From an uncultured Elusimicrobiales bacterium (lineage in GTDB: Bacteria; Elusimicrobiota; Elusimicrobia; Elusimicrobiales; Elusimicrobiaceae), in assembly GCA_934667625.1 (NCBI GenBank), contig CAKUMH010000004.1, positions 79,612-143,611 on the forward strand: a DNA stretch of 64,000 nt, in the 5' to 3' direction. This document shows, piece after piece, positions 1 through 8,256 of the stretch. Position 1 is the stretch's first letter, and each line of letters begins with the position of its first letter. Below the pieces are notes generated by a model, which saw only the letters and a program-made list of their open reading frames with translations, was not told the origin of the DNA and made no database searches. Both the position numbers and the translations under genes were made by a program.

Positions 1-1038
1 GTGATTGCCGCTTTTGTGGCCATTCACTTGCACCCGGTCTTTGTGATTGAAGACATTTCGTGGCTCGCCACCCTCATGGGCAAGCTGACGGGCCTGTTTG
101 TGGTGCTGAGCCTTTCGTGGTTGATTAATTCCTTCTTAAATACGCTTTCGCACCTGTACGGCCGCAACCCGAATATCCCGATAAAGGGCCTGGTTCAGGC
201 GGTTAAAATTGTGGTGTTTTTGGGCACGGCGCTGTTTGTGCTGTCCCTGGTGCTGGGGCGCAAACCCATGTATATTATCACGGGCCTGTCTGCCTTGGCG
301 GCGGTTTTTTCGTTAATTTTTAAAGACCCGATTTTAGGCTTTGCCGCCAGCATCCAGCTGACCACCAACAAACTCATCAAAATTGGGGACTGGGTTACGG
401 TGGACTCCGCCGGTGCCGACGGGAACATTATTGACATTTCCCTCACCAGCGTGCGCGTGCAAAATTTTGATATGACGATCGTCAGTGTGCCGACGTACGA
501 CCTGATTTCCAAACCGTTTAAAAACTGGAGCGGCATGTACGCCGCCAAGGCGCGCCGTATCCAACGCAGTATTTTGATTGATGTGGACACCGTGAAATTT
601 TTGGATAAACCCATGCTGGCGCGGCTTAAAAAAATCCAGCTGCTCAAGGATTATTTGGAGAGCAAGGAAAAGGAAATCACCGAATTTAACGCCAGCCGCA
701 ACCTGAAAGAAAATATTCTCAACGGCCGTCATTTGACCAACATCGGCACCTTCCGCCACTATGCCGAGCTGTATTTGGCTTCGCGCTCATATGTGGTGTC
801 TAACGACCCCAATTTCACCCTCATGGTGCGCCAGTTAAAGCAAGAGGCTCAGGGGCTTCCGCTGGAAGTATATTGCTTTTTAAACACGACTGTCTGGACG
901 GATTACGAGGCCCTGCAGAGCGATATTTTTGACCATTTATTCTCGGTCCTGCCGGAGTTTGGCCTGTATGCGTACCAACAGCCCAGCGGCCGCAACATTG
1001 TAGAGGGGCTCAAGCAAACCTCTTCCGCACTGGAATAA
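1..1038 (+). CDS. MscS-family mechanosensitive channel, YbdG-like (5' end outside window)
   Basis: Mechanosensitive ion channel of the inner membrane that opens on osmotic down-shock. Hydrophobic segments lie at about residues 1-13, 27-45 and 65-110. They are followed by the MscS pore/beta-domain core (GLSALAAVFSLIFKDPILGF, then IKIGDWVTV and VPTYDLISKPFKNWSG), which is the recognisable part of the family. The long C-terminal cytoplasmic region (about 190-345) resembles the YbdG/YnaI branch rather than the short MscS of E. coli. The first codon of the window is GTG, but no ribosome site can be seen and YbdG-type proteins are longer, so the gene very probably starts upstream. It ends just before a bidirectional terminator shared with the convergent symporter gene. 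Confidence 0.85.
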   Translation: MIAAFVAIHLHPVFVIEDISWLATLMGKLTGLFVVLSLSWLINSFLNTLSHLYGRNPNIPIKGLVQAVKIVVFLGTALFVLSLVLGRKPMYIITGLSALAAVFSLIFKDPILGFAASIQLTTNKLIKIGDWVTVDSAGADGNIIDISLTSVRVQNFDMTIVSVPTYDLISKPFKNWSGMYAAKARRIQRSILIDVDTVKFLDKPMLARLKKIQLLKDYLESKEKEITEFNASRNLKENILNGRHLTNIGTFRHYAELYLASRSYVVSNDPNFTLMVRQLKQEAQGLPLEVYCFLNTTVWTDYEALQSDIFDHLFSVLPEFGLYAYQQPSGRNIVEGLKQTSSALE

Positions 1039-1050
1039 ATTGTTTTACGC

Positions 1051-1092
1051 AAAAAAACCGCCCCAGCCTTTTTTGGCCGGGGCGGTTTTTTG
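1051..1092. terminator. Bidirectional intrinsic terminator
   Basis: A GC-rich stem (accgcccc...ggggcggt, with a TTTTTGG loop region) is flanked by A7 on the left and T6-7 on the right. It lies between two convergent genes and can end both. Confidence 0.85.
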
Positions 1093-1106
1093 TAGTGGGG
1101 GAAAAC

Positions 1107-2603
1107 TTAATTTTCCGTTTTGGGCTGTTTGCCCACAATGTTTTTTAAGTTTTTGCGCGTGGTCTTGATAATCACCTTACGCAAGCACCACAGCGCCCAA
1201 ATGTTGGGCACGGTCATCATGGTCATGGTTAAAATGGCAAGTGCCCACATAAAACGGGTGGAGGTGTTGGCCTCGGCGGTGCGCAAAAGCGAATCGGTAA
1301 TCGTAAAATCCAACGAAAAACTGGTGCCAATCCACCCGCCTGCAAAAGTGAGCAAAATAAACACCACCCGCATCGGGGTAATCAAGCAGTTGGATCCCTT
1401 GCACAGAAATTGCAGTGCTTTTTCCACATAGTATCCCCAGCCGATAATGGTGGTGAAGGAAAAAATCACCAGCGAAAAAATCAAAATCGGCGTGCCGATA
1501 TAGGGTACCGTTTTGAAGGCGCTGTTGCACAGATTGGCCGCGTAGACGTTGGGGTTGGTCCAATCGCCCGCCAGCACGATAACCATACCGGTAAGCGAGC
1601 AGATAAAAATCGCCCAAAATACGGAAGTGGCCGAAATGATCGCCATTTGCGTGGCACTGCGGGTTTTGGCGGCCGCGGCGGCAATGGAGGCGCTTCCCAG
1701 CCCGGCCTCCGTGGCCAGCACAGAACGCGTCACCCCGGCGCTAAGAGTCGGAACCACGGCCTGCACCAGCCCCATAATTCCCACGCCAATCGCCCCGCCG
1801 GCGGCGGCCTTCCCGGTGAAGGCTCCCTTCACAACGGCCGCCAAGGCGCTTGGAATGGCGGAAAAATTCATCACCAGCACAATGCCGGCCAAGAACAAAT
1901 ACAGCCCGCCCATAATGGGCACCATCCATTCGGAATACGCCGCAATGCGCTTGACTCCGCCGATAATCACCATACCCACTGCCACTGCCACAAACAGCCC
2001 AATGTACCAGGGATTTAAGTTGTATCCTTCTCTTAGCGCGTCGGCAATGGAGTTGGACTGCAAGGCACTCCCCGCCGTAAAGGCCATCAAAATGGTACCA
2101 ATAGCAAACAGCACGCCCAGCCATTTTAACTTGAGAATGCGCGACAGGTAATACATCGGTCCGCCCACATATTCGCCGTCCTCCAGGCGTACGCGGTACT
2201 TAAAGGCCACCATGCATTCGCAGTATTTAATCGCAAAGTTAAAGAACCCGGCCACCACCATCCAAAACAGGGCGCCCGGGCCGCCTTCGGCCACCGCCGT
2301 GGTAACGCCGATGATACTGCCCGTGCCCACTGTGGCGCCAATCATCACCGCCAGCGAGCCAAAGCTGCTCACCATGCCTTCGCTTTCCACCTTCCTAACG
2401 GAAAGTTTCATGGCGGGCCAGGTGTATTTTTGCAGAAAGTGCAGCCGTACCGTAAAGTAAATTCCCAGCGCCAGCAGCACAATGATCATGGGGGGACCCC
2501 ATACCAGCGTGTTAAAACCGTTTAACAAATCATACCCGTGCTCTACCGACGGGGAAGAGAGAAAAGCGCCCAAGGCGTGCCAAAGCTGTTGTAATGTATG
2601 CAT
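1107..2603 (-). CDS. AGCS-family sodium:alanine/glycine symporter
   Basis: Inner-membrane symporter that imports alanine or glycine with Na+ (alanine or glycine:cation symporter family). The 498 residues match the family length, and about 10-11 hydrophobic segments are visible. The family signature GATVGTGSIIGV is near residue 90, and the AEGGPGALFWMVVAGFF stretch follows it. The minus-strand start has a GGAGG ribosome site about 13 nt upstream and a TATAAT -10 box at 2642-2647. It is a single-gene transcript, divergent from the lipoprotein gene that follows. The exact substrate cannot be read from the sequence. Confidence 0.92.
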   Translation of the reverse strand: MHTLQQLWHALGAFLSSPSVEHGYDLLNGFNTLVWGPPMIIVLLALGIYFTVRLHFLQKYTWPAMKLSVRKVESEGMVSSFGSLAVMIGATVGTGSIIGVTTAVAEGGPGALFWMVVAGFFNFAIKYCECMVAFKYRVRLEDGEYVGGPMYYLSRILKLKWLGVLFAIGTILMAFTAGSALQSNSIADALREGYNLNPWYIGLFVAVAVGMVIIGGVKRIAAYSEWMVPIMGGLYLFLAGIVLVMNFSAIPSALAAVVKGAFTGKAAAGGAIGVGIMGLVQAVVPTLSAGVTRSVLATEAGLGSASIAAAAAKTRSATQMAIISATSVFWAIFICSLTGMVIVLAGDWTNPNVYAANLCNSAFKTVPYIGTPILIFSLVIFSFTTIIGWGYYVEKALQFLCKGSNCLITPMRVVFILLTFAGGWIGTSFSLDFTITDSLLRTAEANTSTRFMWALAILTMTMMTVPNIWALWCLRKVIIKTTRKNLKNIVGKQPKTEN

Positions 2604-2744
2604 TTACGGTCTTTCGTCCTCCAAAATAAATACAAATCCTTATTATACTAAAATATCGCTTTGGCAGAGCGGAAATTTTGCCCCGCATTCCCACCCAAAA
2701 AACCTTCCCAAGCGGGCAAAATATGATATATAATTTAAGTACGC

Positions 2745-2760
2745 GCGGGAATGTTCCCGC
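2745..2760 (+). promoter_or_regulatory. 5' UTR hairpin in front of the lipoprotein gene
   Basis: A perfect GCGGGA-ATGT-TCCCGC hairpin is followed by TTTT and then the AAGGAG ribosome site. An AT-rich -10-like stretch (TATGATATATAAT) lies at 2723-2733. The hairpin could stabilise the message or act as a weak attenuator; it is too small to be a riboswitch. Confidence 0.45.
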
Positions 2761-2780
2761 TTTTAAGGAGACTACGGGTT

Positions 2781-3257
2781 ATGAAGAAACTTTTACTGGC
2801 CGTTTTAATTGCCGCCTTTGGTGCGGCTGCTTGCTCTTCCGGCAATGCCAATACCAAAAACAACACCACCGCTAGCGCCCGCAACGGTGTCTCGTCCAAA
2901 GAGGCCAAATACCAAATTATTGACCAAGAGTTTGACAACCTCCTCGCCCCGGATACCGATTACGACACCCTGCCCGCGTACGAATTGCAGGCCTGCGGGG
3001 ATTCTTACCTGCCGCCTGCCACCGCTTTAAAGGGCGCCAACAAGCCTGCCGTCAAAAAGCCGGCTAAAAAAGCGGCCGCTAAAACTACTGTCAAAAAATC
3101 TTCCAAAAATGTCAGCACCTCCAAAAAGGTGATCAACAACACCAACATTTATTACTTGGACGGCTCCGCTCCGAACACCTCCACTTCCAGCACCACCACA
3201 ACTACTTACGCCTCTAACGAAGTGGCGCCGGATGCGGACCTGCCGGACACGCTATAA
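2781..3257 (+). CDS. Lysine-rich putative lipoprotein, unknown function
   Basis: The 158-residue protein opens with a signal peptide ending in GAAACSS. This resembles a lipobox with an acylatable cysteine near residue 18, although position -3 is not the usual Leu. The start is set by AAGGAG at 2765-2770. The middle (about residues 88-115) is rich in Lys/Ala (KKPAKKAAAKTTVKKSSKN), and the C-terminus is rich in Ser/Thr with an acidic end. No enzyme motif is visible. It is probably an envelope lipoprotein whose basic segment could contact peptidoglycan or another polyanion; that role is a guess. It lies only 5 nt upstream of nadA, so the two are probably cotranscribed. Confidence 0.75.
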   Translation: MKKLLLAVLIAAFGAAACSSGNANTKNNTTASARNGVSSKEAKYQIIDQEFDNLLAPDTDYDTLPAYELQACGDSYLPPATALKGANKPAVKKPAKKAAAKTTVKKSSKNVSTSKKVINNTNIYYLDGSAPNTSTSSTTTTTYASNEVAPDADLPDTL

Positions 3258-3262
3258 CCTTT

Positions 3263-4306
3263 ATGCTTACGTCGTTAGAAAAAGAAGCACAGCTTACCCA
3301 AGAAGCCCATAGATTATATGGGCTTCTTAAATCTGTTTCCAAAACCAAGGCCGCCAAGTGGACGTACGAGGACTGCCTGGCCGCCGCTCCGTACACGCTG
3401 TCTATCAACCGTTTTAAAAAAGAGCAAAATGCCGTCATCCTCGCCCATTCCTACACCACGCCCGATTTGGTTTACGGCGTGGCGGACTTTCGGGGCGACT
3501 CCTACGAACTGGCCCTCAAGGCGCGTGATTCCCAGGCGGATACCATTATTTTTGCGGGGGTGTGGTTTATGGCGGAAACGGCCAAAATCATTAACCCGTC
3601 CAAAAAAGTAGTCATCCCGGCTGGCCGCGCAGGCTGCACGTTGGCCGATTCCATGACGGCGGATGATGTTCAAAAGCTCCGCGCCGCACATCCCGGCGTG
3701 CCCGCTTTGTGCTACATTAACAGCTCTGCCGCGGTAAAGGCGCAGTGCGAGGCATGCGTCACCTCCGGCAATGTGTTTGATATTGCCCAAAAAATCCCGG
3801 GCGATGAACTCATCTTCGTGCCTGATATGCTCATGGCGCAAAATCTTTCTGCCGAATTGAAACGCCGCGGTACGCCTAAAAAAATTATTTCTTCCGGCGG
3901 TTCCTGCTGCGTTCACGACAAATACCGCCCGGAAATGGTGGACAAGCTCCGCGCCGAGCACCCCGGTATCAAGGTGGTGGCGCACCCGGAATGCGCCATT
4001 GAGGTGTGTGAAAAGTGTGATTATGTAGGCAGCACCAAAGGCATGGTCAAATACGTGGAAAACTCCACAGACAGTACTTTTGGTATGCTGACGGAGTTTG
4101 GCCTCGTCAACCGCTTAGAGGCCGAACACCCGGACAAAACCTTTGTATGGCCTTTTGGTGTGTGCAGTTATATGAAGAAGAACAGCCTCATTAACACGCT
4201 GGAAGCCCTGCTGGACCCGCGCCCCGACCAAGTGGTGGAGGTAGATTCCGCCGTGGCCGCGGCCGCCAAAAAATCCATTGAAAAAATGTTTGAGTTAGCC
4301 AAATGA
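3263..4306 (+). CDS. nadA: Quinolinate synthase NadA
   Basis: Condenses iminoaspartate with dihydroxyacetone phosphate to quinolinate, the second step of de novo NAD synthesis, using an oxygen-sensitive [4Fe-4S] cluster. The length (347 residues) is typical. The likely cluster cysteines are C125 (AGCTLADS), C215 or C216 (GGSCCVHD) and C301 (GVCSYMKKN). The HPEC and YVGST motifs of the family are also present. The gene overlaps nadC by 4 nt (ATGA), so the two are translationally coupled. No L-aspartate oxidase gene (nadB) lies nearby, so iminoaspartate must come from a gene elsewhere or from an aspartate dehydrogenase. Confidence 0.97.
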   Translation: MLTSLEKEAQLTQEAHRLYGLLKSVSKTKAAKWTYEDCLAAAPYTLSINRFKKEQNAVILAHSYTTPDLVYGVADFRGDSYELALKARDSQADTIIFAGVWFMAETAKIINPSKKVVIPAGRAGCTLADSMTADDVQKLRAAHPGVPALCYINSSAAVKAQCEACVTSGNVFDIAQKIPGDELIFVPDMLMAQNLSAELKRRGTPKKIISSGGSCCVHDKYRPEMVDKLRAEHPGIKVVAHPECAIEVCEKCDYVGSTKGMVKYVENSTDSTFGMLTEFGLVNRLEAEHPDKTFVWPFGVCSYMKKNSLINTLEALLDPRPDQVVEVDSAVAAAAKKSIEKMFELAK

Positions 4307-5136
4307 TTCTAGATAAAATTGTTGAACTGGCCCTTTTAGAGGATTTAAGCCTGGGGGATATCACCTCGGATACGATTTTTACGCCCGAAAACCGGGCCCA
4401 AGCCGCCGTCACCGCCAAGGAAGATTTAGTGCTCTGCGGCCTAGAAACTGCCCGTGAGGTTTTTGCCGCGGTGGACGCGGAACTTGTTTTTACGTCGTTA
4501 AAAAAAGACGGTGATTTTGTCAAAAAAGGCGAAAAGGTGCTCACGCTGGAAGGCCGCACGCTTTCTATTTTAAAGGGCGAACGCACCGCGCTTAACTTTA
4601 TGCAGCGCCTAAGCGGCATTGCCACCGCCGCGCGCGAGTATGCCGAAATCGGCAAAAAGTACGGGGTGATGATTGTGGACACGCGCAAAACGCAGCCCGG
4701 CCTGCGCCGTTTGGACAAATACGCCGTGCGCACGGGCGGGGCGCGCAACCACCGCATCAGCCTGGCCGACAGCGTCATGATTAAAGACAATCACATCGCC
4801 GCCGCCGGGTCCATTACGGCTGCCGTGCAAAAGATTAAAGCCGTCATTGGTCATACGCCTAAGGTGGAGGTGGAAACCACCAACTTGGCCGAAGTAAAAG
4901 AAGCGCTCCAAGCCGGCGCCGATATCATTATGCTGGACAACATGACGCCCGACCAGGTGGCCGTTTGCAAAAAAGAAATTGCCGGCCGCGCCATTACCGA
5001 GGTTTCCGGCGGTGTCAACAAAACCAATTTGGAAGCGTACTGTGCCGCCCGCCCGGACGTAATTTCCATGGGCGCGTTGACGCATTCCGTTCCGGCCAAA
5101 GATTTAAGTTTAAAAATAGTAAAATATATTTGTTAA
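4303..5136 (+). CDS. nadC: Nicotinate-nucleotide pyrophosphorylase (carboxylating) NadC
   Basis: Converts quinolinate and PRPP to nicotinate mononucleotide, CO2 and PPi, the step after NadA. The 277 residues match the family. Visible motifs: EDLSLGDITSD at the N-terminus, the basic substrate-binding run DTRKTQPGLRRLDKYAV, GARNHRISLADSVMIKDNH, and the barrel-end VEVETTNLAE with IIMLDNM. The start codon overlaps the nadA stop by 4 nt. A ribosome site for the next gene (AAAGGGAG) follows within 30 nt, so the aminotransferase probably belongs to the same transcript. Confidence 0.97.
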   Translation: MILDKIVELALLEDLSLGDITSDTIFTPENRAQAAVTAKEDLVLCGLETAREVFAAVDAELVFTSLKKDGDFVKKGEKVLTLEGRTLSILKGERTALNFMQRLSGIATAAREYAEIGKKYGVMIVDTRKTQPGLRRLDKYAVRTGGARNHRISLADSVMIKDNHIAAAGSITAAVQKIKAVIGHTPKVEVETTNLAEVKEALQAGADIIMLDNMTPDQVAVCKKEIAGRAITEVSGGVNKTNLEAYCAARPDVISMGALTHSVPAKDLSLKIVKYIC

Positions 5137-5165
5137 AACGATTCAGCCAAGAAAGGGAGTTGCAG

Positions 5166-6371
5166 ATGAATTATAATGAGTTGTTTTCCCAGGTGGTGCA
5201 CCGCTCCAAAGCCTCCGCCATTCGGGAATTGCTGAAAGTGATTGCCCGCCCGGACATTATTTCCTTTGCCGGAGGGTTGCCGGACCCCGATTTGTTTCCT
5301 ACCAAAGAAATCACGGACATTATGCACGATGTGCTAACCACGTCCCCTAAACAGGCCTTGCAGTATGGCACTACGGAGGGCAGCTTGTGCTTGCGCAAGG
5401 AGCTGGTTAAACTACTGGCGCAAACAGAACACCTTTCCGTAACGCCGGACAATATGATTGTGGTGTCTGCCTCACAGCAGGCGTTGGATATGACGGCGCG
5501 CCTGTTCATCAACCCGGGCGATTCTATCATCACCGCCAGCCCTACTTATCTGGGCGCGTTGCAGGCCTTTCAGGTGGCCGGGGCGGATATTGTAGGCGCA
5601 AAGAGCGACGAATACGGCGTGCTGGCCGAAGATTTGGAGGCCCGGCTGGCCGGGTTGCAGGCGCAGGGGAAAAAGTGTAAATTTGTGTATTTAGTGCCGG
5701 ACTTTCAAAATCCGACGGGTACCACCATTCCCGAGGAAAGACGTCTTAAAATTTTGGAAATCGTCAAAAAGTACAACACCTTTATTTTGGAAGATTCTCC
5801 GTACCGCGAAGTCCGCTTTGAAGGCACCGCCGCGCGCACATTTTATGCGCTGGACGAAGGCAAAGGCAACGTCATCACCATGTTCACCTTCTCCAAGGTC
5901 TTTGTGCCGGGTTTCCGTTTGGGCTATATCTTAGGGCCGGAAGAAATCATCCGCAAATATGTCATTTTAAAGCAGGCCATGGATTTGTGCACCTCGCCCA
6001 TTTTGCAGTTAGCGGCGGCGGAATATCTTAAGCGCGGGCTGTTGTTGGCCCACGTCAAGCAGATTATTGCCGTTTACCGTGCAAAACGCGATTTAATGCT
6101 CAAAACCTTGGCAGAGCTGATGCCCAAGGGCGTGTCGTGGACGCGGCCCGAAGGTGGGCTTTTCCTGTGGCTGACGCTGCCCAAACACCTAAACGCCACG
6201 GAGCTCTTGCCCAAGGCCATTGAAAACAAGGTGGCTTTTGTAGCCGGGGTGGATTTCTACCCCCAGGGCAACGTGTTTAACGATATGCGTCTGAACTTTT
6301 CTTACTCCACGCCCGAGCAAATTGTGGAAGGCCTCAAACGCCTGGCGCAAACGATTAAAGAAAATCTGTAA
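5166..6371 (+). CDS. PLP-dependent aminotransferase, class I/II (LysN / 2-aminoadipate type)
   Basis: A 401-residue fold-type I aminotransferase that moves an amino group between an amino acid and a 2-oxo acid. The start at 5166 is chosen because AAAGGGAG stands about 7 nt upstream and because the protein then begins like its family (FSQVVHRSKASAIRELLK, then IISFAGGLPDPDLFP). Further motifs are YLVPDFQNPTGTT and the PLP-lysine region TFSKVFVPGFRLGYI. The absence of an N-terminal GntR-like domain separates it from MocR regulators. The closest known relatives act on 2-aminoadipate, aromatic or branched-chain amino acids; the substrate here is not determinable. It follows nadC by 29 nt and ends at a strong terminator. 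Confidence 0.88.
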   Translation: MNYNELFSQVVHRSKASAIRELLKVIARPDIISFAGGLPDPDLFPTKEITDIMHDVLTTSPKQALQYGTTEGSLCLRKELVKLLAQTEHLSVTPDNMIVVSASQQALDMTARLFINPGDSIITASPTYLGALQAFQVAGADIVGAKSDEYGVLAEDLEARLAGLQAQGKKCKFVYLVPDFQNPTGTTIPEERRLKILEIVKKYNTFILEDSPYREVRFEGTAARTFYALDEGKGNVITMFTFSKVFVPGFRLGYILGPEEIIRKYVILKQAMDLCTSPILQLAAAEYLKRGLLLAHVKQIIAVYRAKRDLMLKTLAELMPKGVSWTRPEGGLFLWLTLPKHLNATELLPKAIENKVAFVAGVDFYPQGNVFNDMRLNFSYSTPEQIVEGLKRLAQTIKENL

Positions 6372-6387
6372 ACGTAAACGCAAAAAG

Positions 6388-6421
6388 AAAGGCCCCCGGC
6401 CAAAAAGCCGGGGGCCTTTTC
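6388..6421. terminator. Bidirectional intrinsic terminator
   Basis: Stem GGCCCCCGGC / GCCGGGGGCC with a short A-rich loop, flanked by AAAGAAA on one side and TTTT on the other. It lies between the convergent aminotransferase and phosphate transporter genes. Confidence 0.85.
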
Positions 6422-6435
6422 ATGTCATTAACAGT

Positions 6436-7485
6436 TTACGAAAACAACCATGTTTTTAGCAAATAACTGACGGCGGAAATAAGCGCCGCCGCCGGAATGG
6501 TGATAAACCACGCCCACACAATGCGGTTTGCCACGCCCCAGCGCACGCAGGAAAGGCGGCGCAGGGAGCCAATGCCCACAATTGCGCCCGTAATTGTATG
6601 CGTCGTGCTGACCGGCACGCCCATAAGCGAGGCGATAAACAACGAAATGGCAGAGCCGGATTCGGCGCAAAAACCGTCCACGGGGCGCAAGCGGGTAATC
6701 TTTTGCCCCATGGTTTTGACAATCTTCCAACCGCCAGAAAGCGTGCCTAACGCAATAGAACCCTGGCACAACAGCACCACGGAAAGCGGCACGATAAACG
6801 CGCCCTGCGCCACCTGATGCATTTCCTCATGCGTGAGTAAAAAGTCGCGTATGGGGGCGGCTTCCGCCCCCGCCAAGCCGCCTAAAAGCAGCATGCTGAT
6901 AATACCCATGGTTTTTTGGGCGTCGTTTCCGCCGTGGCCCAGCGAATAGGCCGCCGCTGAGAAAAGCTGTCCCTTACGGAAGAAATGGTCCACTTTATAG
7001 GGGTTAAACGGACGGCAGATGTTAAACACCAGCGTGCCGATAATCAGGCTGAGCACAAAGCCCAGGAGGGGGGATAAAAAGATGAAGAGTACCGTCTTTA
7101 AAATCCCGCCTGCCACCAGCGCGTGCAGCCCGCCTTTTACAAAGCCCGCGCCAATCAGGCCGCCGATTAAGGCGTGCGAGGAGCTGGAAGGCAAGCCCCA
7201 CCACCAGGTAATAATGTTCCACACGCAGGCCCCCATCAGGGCGCCAAAAACCAAGTTGGCATCTACATAATGCAGGTCTACGATTCCCGCCCCGATAGTT
7301 TTGGCCACGCCCGTATGAAAGACCAAAAAGGCCGCAAAGTTGAAAAATCCGGCCCAGGCCACCGCCACTTTGGGCGATAAGACGCGCGTGGACACCACGG
7401 TCGCCACCGAGTTTGCCGCATCGTGGAATCCATTTAAATAATCAAAGAACAAAGCCAAAACAATCAGGAATAATATCCAAAACAT
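6436..7485 (-). CDS. pit: PiT-family inorganic phosphate transporter
   Basis: Low-affinity inner-membrane phosphate (metal-phosphate) transporter of 349 residues. Both halves carry the PiT signature: an N-terminal FDYLNGFHDAANSVATVV and an internal GHGGNDAQKTMGI. About 9-10 hydrophobic segments are present. On the minus strand it follows the DUF47 gene after 8 nt and has its own AGGAG ribosome site, so the two form an operon. A DUF47-PiT pair is a common arrangement in which the PhoU-like partner controls the transporter. Confidence 0.95.
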   Translation of the reverse strand: MFWILFLIVLALFFDYLNGFHDAANSVATVVSTRVLSPKVAVAWAGFFNFAAFLVFHTGVAKTIGAGIVDLHYVDANLVFGALMGACVWNIITWWWGLPSSSSHALIGGLIGAGFVKGGLHALVAGGILKTVLFIFLSPLLGFVLSLIIGTLVFNICRPFNPYKVDHFFRKGQLFSAAAYSLGHGGNDAQKTMGIISMLLLGGLAGAEAAPIRDFLLTHEEMHQVAQGAFIVPLSVVLLCQGSIALGTLSGGWKIVKTMGQKITRLRPVDGFCAESGSAISLFIASLMGVPVSTTHTITGAIVGIGSLRRLSCVRWGVANRIVWAWFITIPAAALISAVSYLLKTWLFS

Positions 7486-7493
7486 AGCCGCTC

Positions 7494-8111
7494 CTAATTG
7501 TTTTTAACCAAAATAGATTCCACCATATTGGCCGCGTATTCGCAGAAATCAGTCACCGTTTCGCCCAGTTCGTAAAGCTCCTTCTGTTTCAAAATCATAA
7601 TGGGGTCTTTTTCGTGTTCAAACAAGTCGGTAATGGCTTCGTCGCGCAGCACGTCTCCTTCGTTTTCCAGGCGGTTGATTTCCACGCACTGGATGAGCGT
7701 TTCTTTCATGTTCTTATTGCTGCGTAAAGAGGCCAACGCCTTTTGCAGGGCTTTTGCGGTCTGTTCAATGGTGCGTCCCATTTTTTTGCTGTATTCGGTC
7801 GGGTTTTGAATTTTGTACATGCAAAAGCGGTTCGCCAGCAGGTAAATGCTGTCCACAATATCGTCTAAGCGGTTGGCCAGGGCCAAAATATCCTCGCGGT
7901 CAAACGGGGTGATAAAGGTTTCGTTTAACGTATTAATGGTGGTGTGGGTGAGTTCGTCGCCATAGTGTTCCATTTCGTGCATGGCGCGGATATTTTCAGG
8001 GGTAAACTCGCCGGTTTCCACCAGTTTTTTGTAAAATTCAGCGGTGCGGACGATATTTTCGCCCTGCTTGTCAAACAAATCAAAAAATTTCACTTCTTTG
8101 GGTAAGAACAT
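7494..8111 (-). CDS. DUF47 / PhoU-like phosphate transport accessory protein
   Basis: Cytoplasmic, all-helical protein of 205 residues that is related to PhoU and normally encoded beside PiT transporters. Family features are the N-terminal FFDLFDKQGENI, the acidic metal-binding helix around MHEMEHYGDELTH, a central PFDREDILALANRLDDIVDSIY and the later RLENEGDVLRDEAITDLF. It is first in a two-gene minus-strand operon with pit. A weak ribosome site (CTGGAG) precedes the start. The regulatory role is inferred from family and context. Confidence 0.93.
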   Translation of the reverse strand: MFLPKEVKFFDLFDKQGENIVRTAEFYKKLVETGEFTPENIRAMHEMEHYGDELTHTTINTLNETFITPFDREDILALANRLDDIVDSIYLLANRFCMYKIQNPTEYSKKMGRTIEQTAKALQKALASLRSNKNMKETLIQCVEINRLENEGDVLRDEAITDLFEHEKDPIMILKQKELYELGETVTDFCEYAANMVESILVKNN

Positions 8112-8210
8112 AAGTATGCTCCAGTTAATTTTTATTCATCTTGCATCTTGCTGCGGGCCCGGTGCGAACCTGTTTCGGCCGGGAGGGTTACAACGCACTG
8201 CATTTTTTGC

Positions 8211-8246
8211 TTTTAAAAACGCCCGTTTGAACAACCAAACGGGCGC
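8211..8246 (-). terminator. Terminator of ackA
   Basis: Read on the minus strand, GCCCGTTTG-GTTGTT-CAAACGGGC is followed by GTTTTTAAAA. It lies just downstream of acetate kinase. Confidence 0.8.
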
Positions 8247-8256
8247 ACTCAAAAAA

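Noticed and set aside
2741..2780. Riboswitch before the lipoprotein/nadA operon
   Set aside because: The leader is only about 40 nt with one small hairpin; known NAD-linked riboswitches need more structure.
3314..3985. Long minus-strand ORF antisense to nadA (and similar antisense frames elsewhere)
   Set aside because: Shadow frames of GC-rich genes with conserved catalytic motifs on the other strand; no ribosome sites or protein-like features.
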